Program-made: the position numbers and the translations under genes
Shown: positions 6,796 through 17,392 of the stretch, in pieces
How positions within the stretch are numbered: position 1 is the first letter of the stretch
How the letters are laid out: each line of letters opens with the position of its first letter
Notes under the pieces: generated by a model
Database searches by the model: none
Told to the model about the DNA's origin: nothing
Seen by the model: the letters and a program-made list of their open reading frames with translations, nothing else
NCBI GenBank assembly: GCA_017399105.1
Contig: JAFQEJ010000057.1
Span: 1-64,000, forward strand
Origin: Clostridia bacterium
GTDB taxonomy: Bacteria > Bacillota > Clostridia > Oscillospirales > CAG-272
Direction: 5' to 3'
Length of the DNA stretch: 64,000 nucleotides

Positions 6796-8019
6796 TTATT
6801 TCGCCACAACAAGCCCCGCAGGTGTAGCGAAGTCCGCATATTTCAGCGGGTCGGTGGTGGTGCCGTTGATACGGATTTCAAAATGCAGGTGATAGCCCGA
6901 GGATGAGCCTGTGGTTCCAACCTTTGCAATGACATCTCCCTGAGTAACCTTGTCGCCTGCCGAGACGAGAAGCTTGCTGCTGTGAGCATAAAGGGTTGCT
7001 TTTCCGCCGCCGTGGTCGATGACAACATAATAACCGTAGCTCTTGTGATAGGTGGCAGTCACAACCGTACCGCTGTTTGCAGCATAAATGTTCGAGCCGT
7101 TTGCTGCCGGAATGTCGATACCCAGATGGAAGTCACGGCTGCCCCAGAGGGTACGCCAGCCGTAACCCGAGCTGATGTACTTGATGGAAAGATCCACCGG
7201 CCAGTTGAATTCACCGCCTACATAAGAGGCTGCAGACTTCTTTGCAAGCTCTGCCAGGGTCTTTTCAAGCTCCTTATCGAGCTCTTGCTCGGCAGCTTTG
7301 GCTTCGTTGTAGAGTGTCTGATATTTGCTTGCATCGCTTTGATAGCTGGCTACCTGATTTTCTCGTTCAGCGGAGAGTCCTTCGTATTTCGCTTTGTCCT
7401 CGTTCAGTGTCGCATAGGTTGCGTCCTGCTCAGCCTTGAGTGTATTCAGTTCGGCAAGCTCACGGTTCAGCTCCTGCTCTTCCTTTTCAAGCTTGTCCAT
7501 CAGCGAGCTTTCACGCTCAAGAACATCACTGACCCGCTCCATGCTCACTAAAAAATCGGTAAAGGTTTCGGCTGAGAGAAGGATTTCAAGATAACTTACA
7601 TAGCCTTCCTCATATGAAAGACGAAGTCGCTGACGGAAGCTTTCATAGCTTTCCTCATATTCTGTTTGCTTGCCTGCGATCTCAAGCTCTTTTTCACCGA
7701 TTTCCTTGGTATACTGAGCGATAAGCTCCTCAGCAGCAGTGATTTTCTTTTCGGTAGCGGTAACAAGAGAATCGAAATAATTCTTCTCTTCAAGGGCGTT
7801 GGAAGCACCCTTTCTTGCAGTATAGAGAAGATTTTCGTATTTCTGACGCTCTCTTTCTGCCGCATCCAGCTCAGCCTCAATGCGCGAAACATCGGCGCTG
7901 GTGACACCTGCGGCATAAACGGGTGATGTATTTTCGGGGACGGATAAAAGGAGCATACCGCAGAGCAGCAGCGCTCCTGTCATCCTTTTGAGGACGGTCG
8001 ATAACTTCTTATTGTTCAT
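6796..8019 (-). CDS. M23 peptidase with long coiled coil (EnvC/PcsB-like hydrolase)
   Basis: Secreted cell-wall hydrolase or hydrolase activator of 407 aa. A signal peptide is visible (residues 1-37, ending near PVYAAG). Residues 40-265 are almost entirely coiled coil. The C-terminal LytM/M23 domain (275-395) has GYGWRTLWGSRDFHLGIDI, YYVVIDHGGG, YAHSS and GSSSGYHLHFEI, so the zinc ligands (H..D, H.H) are present and an active endopeptidase is likely. This layout is that of the FtsEX-dependent proteins (EnvC, PcsB). It sits 32 bp downstream of ftsX, so regulation by FtsEX through the coiled coil is a strong inference. Confidence 0.93.
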   Translation of the reverse strand: MNNKKLSTVLKRMTGALLLCGMLLLSVPENTSPVYAAGVTSADVSRIEAELDAAERERQKYENLLYTARKGASNALEEKNYFDSLVTATEKKITAAEELIAQYTKEIGEKELEIAGKQTEYEESYESFRQRLRLSYEEGYVSYLEILLSAETFTDFLVSMERVSDVLERESSLMDKLEKEEQELNRELAELNTLKAEQDATYATLNEDKAKYEGLSAERENQVASYQSDASKYQTLYNEAKAAEQELDKELEKTLAELAKKSAASYVGGEFNWPVDLSIKYISSGYGWRTLWGSRDFHLGIDIPAANGSNIYAANSGTVVTATYHKSYGYYVVIDHGGGKATLYAHSSKLLVSAGDKVTQGDVIAKVGTTGSSSGYHLHFEIRINGTTTDPLKYADFATPAGLVVAK

Positions 8020-8051
8020 GAGATTCCTTCCAAGGCAAGGCGCCTTACAGT

Positions 8052-8948
8052 TTAAGCGTGGAGGTACTTTCTCAGAGAGATCGAACTGCCGATGATGCCG
8101 GTGACCACACCGATTGCAAGGAATGCGGCAATGACATAATGGCTGATGTCAGCATAAGCCATGACCGAGATCATGTTATAATCGGTGATGATGATATTGT
8201 AAACGTATGTATAAAGATACCACTGGAGCAGATAACCGATTCCGCCGGCAAGCAGACCGATGAAAATGCCCTCAAAGACGAAGGGCAGAGTGATGAACCA
8301 GTTTGTGGCTCCCACATAGCGCATGATGCTGATTTCCTGCCGTCTTGCAAAGACTGCCAGCTTGATGGTGTTGATGATAACAAAGATGCTGACCACCATC
8401 AGAATAGCGAGGAACCAGATAAAGATCATGGTAATGCCGCTCTTTAGACTTTCGATGGTTTCTGCGAGATCGGTGCGGCAGATAATTTTGGAAACACCTT
8501 TATTTTCCAGATGCTCCAGCTGATATTGCAGGGTGGAAACTCTGGAGTTGTCGCTGTAGGTGATCACATAGGAATGACGGTAAATTTCCTTGTCCAGCGA
8601 CATACGCTGCAGCAGATTGGGGTGATCGGCGAGCTTTGCCATCTCACTCTCGTGAGCTTCCTCGCGGGAAATGAACCGCACACCCGACACATTGTCCAGT
8701 CCTTTGATCTCGGTACCGATGGCGGCAACCTGCTCATCAGTGCTGTTCTCGTCAATAAAGACAACAATCTCGTTCAGAAGACCGATCTCTTCCATATTGT
8801 AATTAATGTTCGCCAGCAGCAGGGAAAAGCTTCCCATGACCAGCAGACAGGACATGAGTACCGTGATGGAAGCAAGCGACATAACGCCGTTGCGCCACAG
8901 TCCCTTGAAGCTCTGACCGATGAAATAGGTGAGACTATACCTCCGCAT
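8052..8948 (-). CDS. ftsX: Cell division protein FtsX
   Basis: Permease-like subunit of the FtsEX complex, 298 aa, with four membrane helices: one near residues 22-45, then an extracellular domain of about 120 residues, then three helices at about 170-195, 215-245 and 265-290. FtsEX uses ATP hydrolysis to activate wall hydrolases at the septum; the M23 gene directly downstream is the obvious partner. I chose the ATG at 8948 because GGAGGT lies 7 nt upstream and relatives begin with the same MRR... pattern. It overlaps the end of ftsE by 14 nt. The upstream in-frame start at 9002 would lie deep inside ftsE. Confidence 0.95.
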   Translation of the reverse strand: MRRYSLTYFIGQSFKGLWRNGVMSLASITVLMSCLLVMGSFSLLLANINYNMEEIGLLNEIVVFIDENSTDEQVAAIGTEIKGLDNVSGVRFISREEAHESEMAKLADHPNLLQRMSLDKEIYRHSYVITYSDNSRVSTLQYQLEHLENKGVSKIICRTDLAETIESLKSGITMIFIWFLAILMVVSIFVIINTIKLAVFARRQEISIMRYVGATNWFITLPFVFEGIFIGLLAGGIGYLLQWYLYTYVYNIIITDYNMISVMAYADISHYVIAAFLAIGVVTGIIGSSISLRKYLHA

Positions 8949-9621
8949 TGTACATACCTCCAACCGTGTCGCTGATGACGCCGCCTTCGCCGATGGTGAC
9001 AACGCGCTGCTTGAAATAGTCTACCAGATTTTTTTCATGGGTGACAACAATAACAGTTTTACCCTTTTTCTGGATCTTAACGAGCAAATTCATAATTTCC
9101 AGCGACATTTTCGGGTCGATATTTCCGGTGGGCTCATCGGCAATGATGATGCGGGGATTGTTCGCCATGGCTCTTGCCAGTGCCACACGCTGCTGCTCAC
9201 CGCCCGAAAGCTCACGAGGAAAGCAGTTATATTTATCCTGCAGATTCACAATGCTGAGGATGGTAGGCACGCGGCGGCGAATCACCTTGGAAGGCTCCCC
9301 GATGACGCGCATGGCAAATGCCACGTTTTCGTATACCGTCTTGTTGGGGAAAAGGCGGAAATCCTGGAATACAACGCCAAGCTGTCGGCGGTAGTAGGGC
9401 ACCTTGAAGTTGGACAGCTTCTTCAAATCAAATTCATCCACGGTCAGCGAGCCGGAGGTCAGCTTTTCCTCGCGGAGCAGCAGCTTCATCAGCGTGGTTT
9501 TGCCCGCGCCCGAGGCTCCGACGATAAAGACAAATTCGCCGTCGTTAATACGCAGATTGACATTATCCAGCGCGACCGTACCGTTGGGATATACCTTTTT
9601 TACGTTTTTAAACTCGATCAT
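8935..9621 (-). CDS. ftsE: Cell division ATP-binding protein FtsE
   Basis: ATPase subunit of the FtsEX complex, 228 aa. It has all ABC motifs in order: Walker A GASGAGKTT (about residue 36), Q-loop VVFQDFRLF, signature LSGGEQQRVALARA, Walker B IIIADEPTGN and the H-loop VVTHE. The ribosome-binding site is modest (GGAG, about 15 nt upstream). It is followed by ftsX with overlapping reading frames, so the subunits are translationally coupled. Confidence 0.97.
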   Translation of the reverse strand: MIEFKNVKKVYPNGTVALDNVNLRINDGEFVFIVGASGAGKTTLMKLLLREEKLTSGSLTVDEFDLKKLSNFKVPYYRRQLGVVFQDFRLFPNKTVYENVAFAMRVIGEPSKVIRRRVPTILSIVNLQDKYNCFPRELSGGEQQRVALARAMANNPRIIIADEPTGNIDPKMSLEIMNLLVKIQKKGKTVIVVTHEKNLVDYFKQRVVTIGEGGVISDTVGGMYNAEV

Positions 9622-9686
9622 ATATTAAATCATTTCTCCGGGTCATAAAATAGCGAAATCAGGCGGCAAACAGAAATAACATCAAA

Positions 9687-9726
9687 GCTTGTACGCAGAA
9701 TAAACAGATGTCTTTTGCGTACAAGC
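9687..9726. repeat. 11-bp perfect inverted repeat upstream of ftsE
   Basis: GCTTGTACGCA (9687-9697) and TGCGTACAAGC (9716-9726) are separated by 18 nt. The element lies between the stop of the regulator gene (9780) and ftsE. There is no proper U-tract on either strand, so a protein-binding operator or an attenuating hairpin is as likely as a terminator. Confidence 0.45.
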
Positions 9727-9779
9727 CGGGAATTCATTATGAAATGCCGACGCCGTTATGGAGAGACAGAACCTTGGCG

Positions 9780-10865
9780 TCAGAATTTAATGGGTTTGGA
9801 GGTCAGATATTTTCTGACCATGAGCGCTACCTTGAAGGTGATTGCATGCTCGAATTCACGCAGATCAAGACCGGTCAGCTTGCGGATCTTCTCCAGACGG
9901 TAGACCAGCGTATTGCGGTGAACGAAGAGCTTGCGGGAGGTTTCGGACACATTCAGATTGTTCTCGAAGAAGCACTGAATGGTCATGAGCGTCTCGCGGT
10001 CAAGACTCTCAAGTGAACCTTTCTTAAATACCTCCTGCAGGAACATCTCGCAGAGGGTAGTGGGGAGCTGATAAATCAGGCGGCCGATGCCGAGATTTTC
10101 ATAGCTGATGATGCTTTTCTCGGTGTCAAAAACCTTACCGACCTCAAGGGCAACCTGCGCTTCCTTGAAGGAGCGGGCAAGATCCTTGATGTTGTCAACG
10201 GTGGTGCCAATACCGATGGAAACCTTTGTATAGAACTCAGCGCTGAGGGTGTCAGCGATGGATTTTGCGAGCTTTTCGATCTCTCTCAGCTCGGTGGTGG
10301 GCTTGACCTCCTTCACGAGGACGATATCATGCTCGCCGACGCTGATGACGTAATCTTTATTCTTGTCGGGGAACATGTTCTGAACCATATCAAAGGGGAT
10401 CAGATCGTTCTTTCCGTAGAACTTGATTAAGAATACGACGCGCACAACCTCCGAGGAGAAGTGCAGCTCCTTCGACTTGATATAGATGTCGCTGGGCAGA
10501 ATGTTGTCAAGAATGATATTCTTGATAAAGGAGCCCTTATCGTATTTTTCGTCGTAGAGATTTTTAATATTGTTAAGAGAAATGGAGAGAAGCTGAGCGG
10601 TATTTTCCGCCATCTTGTCCTCGCCTTCCACAAAGACGATATACTCAGCCTTTGCACTGTTGCCGATGGGATGATATGTATAACCCCCACTGGTAACCGT
10701 TTCGGTGGAATAGGCAATCTCGTCACGCACACTCTGTCTGATCTCACCGATCTTGATGAGCTCGCTGCACGAGATGATCACTCCGTTTTCGTCAATAACG
10801 CCAATAACACGGTCTACAGCTTCTTTCATCTGGTGTATGATACCCTGAAACAATCTGTTTGACAT
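9780..10865 (-). CDS. CdaR/PucR-family transcriptional regulator
   Basis: Predicted DNA-binding regulator of 361 aa. Residues 1-100 resemble the sugar-diacid recognition domain of CdaR-type regulators (FQGIIHQMKEAVDRVIGVID). The middle part (about 130-280) looks like a GGDEF-like PucR middle domain (KVSIGIGTTVDNIKDLARSF). The C-terminal HTH_30 helix-turn-helix lies at about 305-355 (FFENNLNVSETSRKLFVHRN, TLVYRLEKI). The start has AAAGGAGG upstream. It is just upstream of ftsEX on the same strand, but no diacid-utilisation gene is nearby, so its target is unknown. Confidence 0.88.
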   Translation of the reverse strand: MSNRLFQGIIHQMKEAVDRVIGVIDENGVIISCSELIKIGEIRQSVRDEIAYSTETVTSGGYTYHPIGNSAKAEYIVFVEGEDKMAENTAQLLSISLNNIKNLYDEKYDKGSFIKNIILDNILPSDIYIKSKELHFSSEVVRVVFLIKFYGKNDLIPFDMVQNMFPDKNKDYVISVGEHDIVLVKEVKPTTELREIEKLAKSIADTLSAEFYTKVSIGIGTTVDNIKDLARSFKEAQVALEVGKVFDTEKSIISYENLGIGRLIYQLPTTLCEMFLQEVFKKGSLESLDRETLMTIQCFFENNLNVSETSRKLFVHRNTLVYRLEKIRKLTGLDLREFEHAITFKVALMVRKYLTSKPIKF

Positions 10866-10936
10866 ATGGCGCCTCCTTTCAATATATTAAGATACATAAT
10901 TTACGCAAATTGAGAATGGGATATAAGCGATGGGAT

Positions 10937-11722
10937 TTATATCATCTTAACGGTGTAGATTATGCCAATGAGTAAATATACCGCAAGAAGTGCCAGGATG
11001 CAGTAGAGAACAAAGGTGGTGGTAATCAGCGTGAGCGCCGCAAAGGCAAGCACAACAGCCGCCAGCACGAGAATGGGTGTATACTGATAGCCGGGCTTCA
11101 TGATGCTGCGTTTTTTACCGCCGACAGTCAGCTTTCCGCCGTTCTTCTTCATCATGAGGAAGAGCAGGATGACGGCGATCGAAAGGACAATTGCCAGTGC
11201 CAGCGCACCGAAGGAGATCAGGGGTGAAACCGAGCGTCCGGCAAGGAGCAGGAAGCTGCCGAAGGCTGCTGTGAGAGAGCACCAGAAGAAGTCTCTTTCA
11301 TAGAGACAGTATACAAAATAGAGCAGGGCAGCCGCGATGACAACCGCAATGGCATAAATGCCGGTCAGGCTCTTATAGAAAAGCGTAACAAAGAAAAGGA
11401 CAGAAGCCATGCCGAGCAGACTGTAGCTTGTGATCAGCTTGTCTGCCTCGGAGATACCCTTGACGCGTTTCAGAATAAAATAAATCAGTGCCGCAGCAAA
11501 GAGAACGCCGCAGACAATTGTAAGGATGGGAAGTACGTTCACGACGAACAGTACCTCTGTCTTGGAGATGCCGCTCATGGCATCACGCTTGATGATAAAG
11601 AGTCCGCAGAGCGCTGCGGCTGCCGCCACGAGAACGACAATCATACGATTGAAAATCAGATCACTGTTTCTGCGATCCTTTGCGGTAAGTACCTCTATTC
11701 CGGTTGTTTTGCTCTTAGTCAA
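10937..11722 (-). CDS. Multi-pass membrane protein, function unknown
   Basis: Protein of 261 aa with about seven or eight predicted membrane helices covering most of its length (for example residues 27-45, 58-85, 95-115, 120-135, 140-155, 165-190 and two near the C-terminus). A basic linker KKNGGKLTVGGKKRS lies at about 193-207. I do not recognise a family. The start used is TTG (11722), preceded by GGGTGA at a suitable distance; a later start cannot be excluded. It lies 41 bp downstream of rsmE and is probably co-transcribed with it. Confidence 0.65.
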   Translation of the reverse strand: MTKSKTTGIEVLTAKDRRNSDLIFNRMIVVLVAAAAALCGLFIIKRDAMSGISKTEVLFVVNVLPILTIVCGVLFAAALIYFILKRVKGISEADKLITSYSLLGMASVLFFVTLFYKSLTGIYAIAVVIAAALLYFVYCLYERDFFWCSLTAAFGSFLLLAGRSVSPLISFGALALAIVLSIAVILLFLMMKKNGGKLTVGGKKRSIMKPGYQYTPILVLAAVVLAFAALTLITTTFVLYCILALLAVYLLIGIIYTVKMI

Positions 11723-11763
11723 AATCGTTCACCCCATAACTGAAATTTCAAAAAGATAACGGC

Positions 11764-12504
11764 TTAAAGCTCTGCCGCGAAGCATATGCAGGAAAGTACG
11801 AAGCCCGACGCCGTTTCACAGCGCAGAATTCGTTTGCCGAGCCCCACAGGAGGACAACCGAGCGAAGCAACTCTTTCCACTTCACTCACAGAAAATCCGC
11901 CCTCGGGTCCGATTACGATGGAAATTGACGCTCCCGCCAGCCTGTCCTTATCCGAAAGAAAAGCGGATAACGGTGTCGTTCCGTCTCCTTCATAACAGAA
12001 GAGGGGAATGTCCGCACCCGATGCCTGCTTCATTGCCTCCGAAAATGTCATTGGCTCTCTTACCGGGACAAGCGCGCCCCGACCGCACTGCTTTGCAGCT
12101 CCGTCGGCAATCTTTTGCCAGCGCTCGGTCTTTCTCTTTGCCGATTTGTCATCAAGCCTGGAGATACAGCGCTCGCAGGAGAAGGGAATGATCTCGGAAA
12201 CACCAAGCTCCACCGCCTTCTGGACGATGTATTCCATTTTGTCGCCCTTGGGCAGCGCCTGATAAAGAATGGCGCGGTAGACCGGCTCTGTCTCGTTTTT
12301 TCTCGCTTCGAGAATCCTTGCACTTACCGTATCGGCGGTGAAGGATACAAGCTCGCATTCATATTCGTTCTTCTGCATGTCACAGACCGTGATCTTCTCG
12401 CCGCTGCGCATGCGAAGAGAGCGCGAAATATGGAGAGCATCCTCTCCCGTGATGGTAACGGTATCGCCGCAGATGTGATCGGCGGACAGAAAAAATCTGG
12501 GCAT
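11764..12504 (-). CDS. rsmE: 16S rRNA (uracil-1498-N3)-methyltransferase RsmE
   Basis: Methylates U1498 of 16S rRNA using S-adenosylmethionine. The 246-aa length is normal. The N-terminal PUA-like domain has DALHISRSLRMRSGEKITVC; the C-terminal SPOUT domain has the knot motifs SIVIGPEGGFS and LGKRILRCETA. I chose the ATG at 12504: GGGAG precedes it and MPRFF is the usual start of the family. It has its own perfect consensus promoter about 95 bp upstream, separating it from prmA. Confidence 0.95.
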   Translation of the reverse strand: MPRFFLSADHICGDTVTITGEDALHISRSLRMRSGEKITVCDMQKNEYECELVSFTADTVSARILEARKNETEPVYRAILYQALPKGDKMEYIVQKAVELGVSEIIPFSCERCISRLDDKSAKRKTERWQKIADGAAKQCGRGALVPVREPMTFSEAMKQASGADIPLFCYEGDGTTPLSAFLSDKDRLAGASISIVIGPEGGFSVSEVERVASLGCPPVGLGKRILRCETASGFVLSCICFAAEL

Positions 12505-12598
12505 AAAAACTCCCTGACTGCACCGAAAACAACGCCGGAAATTGATTATGGTGGAATGTACACAGATATTCCGACTCAAATCCGGCGGATTTTCTCTT

Positions 12599-12627
12599 AT
12601 TATACTATGTTTTCGTCAATTTGTCAA
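12599..12627 (-). promoter_or_regulatory. Perfect consensus promoter for rsmE
   Basis: On the minus strand TTGACA (12627-12622), 17 bp, TATAAT (12604-12599). The transcript would start near 12592 and carry a leader of about 88 nt that includes the small dyad AAATCCG-C-CGGATTT. Confidence 0.8.
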
Positions 12628-12690
12628 ATATTTTTCTGAAATTTTGTATTTTTTATCTATTATTTTTCAAATGTTTTTTCAAATGCCGCA

Positions 12691-13608
12691 TCAAGCCTTG
12701 AAAACAATCGCATGCCAGCCGTTCTCGCTGATGCGGTCATGGAGCGAAAGGCCCGCTTCTTCCATTGCTGTAATAACGTCATTCGCATACTTGTCGATGA
12801 TGCCCGAGGTGACCAGCAGAGCACCCTTTTTCAGATAGCGCGAGATGTCGGGAGCCATTCGGATGATAATCTCGGCAACAATATTGGCGCAGGCAATGTC
12901 ATAGACACCGTTCTCAAGCGAAACCGAAGCAAGCAAATCGGAAACCTCACAGGTGATGTTGTTACAGGCGTTTGCTTCCGCATTTTCAATCGCCACGCGA
13001 ACTGCCACCGGGTCGATATCATAAGCATTCACATGAGAAGCTCCCAGCTTAGAAGCACAGACTGCAAGAATACCGCTGCCCGTACCCACATCCAGCATGC
13101 GGTCGCCCGGCTTCAGATAGGTTTCGAGCATCGATGCACAGAGTCTGGTGGTTTCATGTGTTCCGGTTCCGAATGCCATGCCGGGATCCATCTTGACAAT
13201 CAGCTCACCCTCGGCAGCATCATAATCCTGCCACATGGGGACGATCACAATTCTGTTGCCCGTTTTGATCGGCTTGTAATATTTCTTCCATTCGTTTGCC
13301 CAGTCCTTCTCGTCGATGCCGGCAAGTGAAAGCTTGACATCGAGTGCGGCTGCTGTGAAGCGCTCGCGCAGGAAGGCAACATAATCGGCACAGTTTTTCT
13401 CCTCGGGGACGAATATGCTGACCGCAGCCACTGTTTTATCTGCCTCGAGAATGCTCTCATCGATCAGATCGCCGTAGCAGGTGTTCAATCCCTCTTCAAT
13501 GTCGCTGTAATCCTCGATCATCAGACCGTTGTCCAGCATGCTCATGACCGCACAAACCTCATCAAGGTCGGAGGCGGCACAGACCGCCTTCAGCTGAGTC
13601 CATTCCAT
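12691..13608 (-). CDS. prmA: Ribosomal protein L11 methyltransferase
   Basis: Methylates lysines and the N-terminus of ribosomal protein L11. It is 305 aa. An N-terminal recognition domain (residues 1-110) precedes the Rossmann-type methyltransferase domain with DPGMAFGTGTHETTRLC, the SAM-binding MLDVGTGSGILAV and DIDPVAV, and the catalytic-region CANIVAEI. It follows dnaJ by 12 bp, with AAGGAGAC before the ATG; a dnaJ-prmA arrangement is common in Firmicutes. Confidence 0.95.
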   Translation of the reverse strand: MEWTQLKAVCAASDLDEVCAVMSMLDNGLMIEDYSDIEEGLNTCYGDLIDESILEADKTVAAVSIFVPEEKNCADYVAFLRERFTAAALDVKLSLAGIDEKDWANEWKKYYKPIKTGNRIVIVPMWQDYDAAEGELIVKMDPGMAFGTGTHETTRLCASMLETYLKPGDRMLDVGTGSGILAVCASKLGASHVNAYDIDPVAVRVAIENAEANACNNITCEVSDLLASVSLENGVYDIACANIVAEIIIRMAPDISRYLKKGALLVTSGIIDKYANDVITAMEEAGLSLHDRISENGWHAIVFKA

Positions 13609-13620
13609 GGGATGTCTCCT

Positions 13621-14754
13621 TTATTTATCTTTTCCGAATATTTTCTTTAAAAAAGATTGCTTCTTTGTGTGATTGGTGTTGCCGCAGGTGGCATCAAACT
13701 GACGGAGCAGCTCCTTCTGTGCATCGGTGAGATTCTTGGGAACCTCCACGACTACGCTGAAGATCAGATCCCCCTTGTTCTTTCCGTTGACCTGCTGAAT
13801 GCCCTTGCCCCTGAGGGTGAACATGGTGCCTGTCTGAGTTCCCTCAGGGATGGTGTACTTCACATCGCCCTCCAGTGTGGGAATGTCAATCTCCGCACCC
13901 AGTGCCGCCTCGGTGAAGGTAACAGGAACCTCGCAGTAAATATTGTAGCCGTCACGCTCAAAAACAGTGTGGGGTCTTACCGTAACAACCAAAATCAGAT
14001 CACCCGCAGGACCGCCGTTTCTGCCGGCATCACCCTGACCGCGGAGTGCAACCTTCTGACCGTCATCAATACCGGCGGGAATGGACACATCCAGCTTCTT
14101 CTTGATGCGTACATAGCCGGTGCCGCGGCAGCCTGTACAGGGATTCTTGATGATCTTACCGGTACCCCGGCAGGCATCACAGGTCTGGGTGGTCTGGAAC
14201 ATGCCCATCATGGTGCGCTGAGACACGCGAACCTGACCGGTACCTCCGCAGTGAGAGCAGGTCTCGGCAGTGCTTCCCTTAGCCGCACCCGAGCCGCCGC
14301 ATTCATCGCACTTTTCGATGCGGTTGTAGGAAATCTCTTTCTTGCAGCCGAAAGCGGCTTCCTCAAAGGAGATGGAGACCGACGCCCGGATATCGTTTCC
14401 TCTTGTGGGCGCATTGCGTCTCGAGGTCTGTGCGCCGCCGCCAAAGAAGCTGGAGAAGATATCGCCGAAATCGATACCGCCAAAGCCGTCGAAATCGCCG
14501 TAGCCTCCTCCGCCGCCCGCCGAGGGATCAACCCCCGCATGACCGAACTGATCGTAGCGCGCACGCTTTTCCGAGTCGGAGAGCACCGCGTAAGCTTCGT
14601 TGATCTCCTTGAATTTGACCTCAGCCTCAGCATCGCCTGGATTCATATCGGGATGATATTTCTTGGCAAGCTGACGGTAGGCCTTCTTTATTTCATCATC
14701 GCCCGCACCCTTCGCAAGGCCGAGCACTTCATAATAATCTCTCTTGTCTGCCAT
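13621..14754 (-). CDS. dnaJ: Chaperone protein DnaJ
   Basis: Hsp40 co-chaperone that stimulates DnaK ATPase, 377 aa. The J domain (residues 1-70) has the HPD motif in [12 protein letters not shown] Gly/Phe-rich linker follows (75-110, [14 protein letters not shown]). The zinc-finger domain has four CxxCxGxG-type repeats ([32 protein letters not shown]). The C-terminal substrate-binding domain runs from 215 to about 350. It is separated from dnaK by a terminator and has its own likely promoter, so it may be expressed apart from the HrcA-controlled part. Confidence 0.97.
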   Translation of the reverse strand: MADKRDYYEVLGLAKGAGDDEIKKAYRQLAKKYHPDMNPGDAEAEVKFKEINEAYAVLSDSEKRARYDQFGHAGVDPSAGGGGGYGDFDGFGGIDFGDIFSSFFGGGAQTSRRNAPTRGNDIRASVSISFEEAAFGCKKEISYNRIEKCDECGGSGAAKGSTAETCSHCGGTGQVRVSQRTMMGMFQTTQTCDACRGTGKIIKNPCTGCRGTGYVRIKKKLDVSIPAGIDDGQKVALRGQGDAGRNGGPAGDLILVVTVRPHTVFERDGYNIYCEVPVTFTEAALGAEIDIPTLEGDVKYTIPEGTQTGTMFTLRGKGIQQVNGKNKGDLIFSVVVEVPKNLTDAQKELLRQFDATCGNTNHTKKQSFLKKIFGKDK

Positions 14755-14795
14755 ATGCTATCCTTTCAAAAAAATACGCTTATGCACAACAATAT

Positions 14796-14824
14796 ATTAT
14801 ACTATAGATTCGTGATGTATTTAA
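14796..14824 (-). promoter_or_regulatory. Likely promoter of dnaJ-prmA
   Basis: On the minus strand TTAAAT (14824-14819), 17 bp, TATAAT (14801-14796), about 40 bp upstream of the dnaJ start. No CIRCE-like element is seen near it. Confidence 0.5.
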
Positions 14825-14866
14825 AGATAATTTGTAAATTTATGTTGGATATCTCGAGTAGTGAGT

Positions 14867-14899
14867 CAAAAAGCACGGCAGAATGTGTCCGCCGTGCTT
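14867..14899 (-). terminator. Terminator after dnaK
   Basis: A 9-bp perfect stem AAGCACGGC / GCCGTGCTT, 11-nt loop, followed on the minus strand by TTTTTG. It ends, or attenuates, the hrcA-grpE-dnaK transcript before dnaJ. Confidence 0.75.
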
Positions 14900-14926
14900 G
14901 AAAAATGACCGATTTTCGTTAAACGA

Positions 14927-16804
<1,878 letters not shown>

Positions 16805-16807
16805 TTA

Positions 16808-17392
16808 TCAGTTTGCTACCTTGACCATCGCAAAGCGGATGACCTTGTCACCCTTGCGGTATCCCTTCTGGAATACCTCGACAATCTTGTTTTCTTCCAC
16901 GCTGTCATCCTCCACATGCATCACCGCATTGTGCAGGTTGGGATCGAAGTCTACACATTCGATCTCGCTGATGCCCAGCTTTTCCATGGAAGCCTTGAAC
17001 TGCTTGAGGGTCATTTCCACGCCTGCTGTGAGTGTTTCGCCTTCAGAGAATGCCAGCGCACGCTCCAGATTGTCGATAACAGGCAGAATCTCTGTGACCA
17101 CCGCCGTGTAGGCGTCGCCATAAGCACTCTCGCGATCCTTTGCACTTCTCTTGCGGAAGTTGTCATACTCGGCGAGCATGCGCATGTAGCGATCCTTTTC
17201 CTCTGCCAGCGCCGCGGTGAGTGTTTCCACTTCCTTCTTCAGCTCTGCAGCTTCCTTTTTATATTTACGCTCGGATTTTACCTTTTTTTCATCCTCCGCG
17301 TCGGCAGCAGCCTCATTTTCGGAAACTGTCTCTTCAGTAGCCTCTTCCTTTATTTCTTCGCCCTCAAGCGTTTCCTTGATCTCTTCTGTCAT
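16808..17392 (-). CDS. grpE: Nucleotide exchange factor GrpE
   Basis: Releases ADP from DnaK, 194 aa. The N-terminal 50 residues are very acidic and low-complexity. A long dimerising coiled coil (about 45-105) leads into the family core YMRMLAEYDNFRKRSAKDRE and VLPVIDNLERAL-like segment (EILPVIDNLERAL), ending with VIRFAMVKV. The ATG overlaps the hrcA stop (ATGA), so the two genes are translationally coupled. Confidence 0.97.
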   Translation of the reverse strand: MTEEIKETLEGEEIKEEATEETVSENEAAADAEDEKKVKSERKYKKEAAELKKEVETLTAALAEEKDRYMRMLAEYDNFRKRSAKDRESAYGDAYTAVVTEILPVIDNLERALAFSEGETLTAGVEMTLKQFKASMEKLGISEIECVDFDPNLHNAVMHVEDDSVEENKIVEVFQKGYRKGDKVIRFAMVKVAN

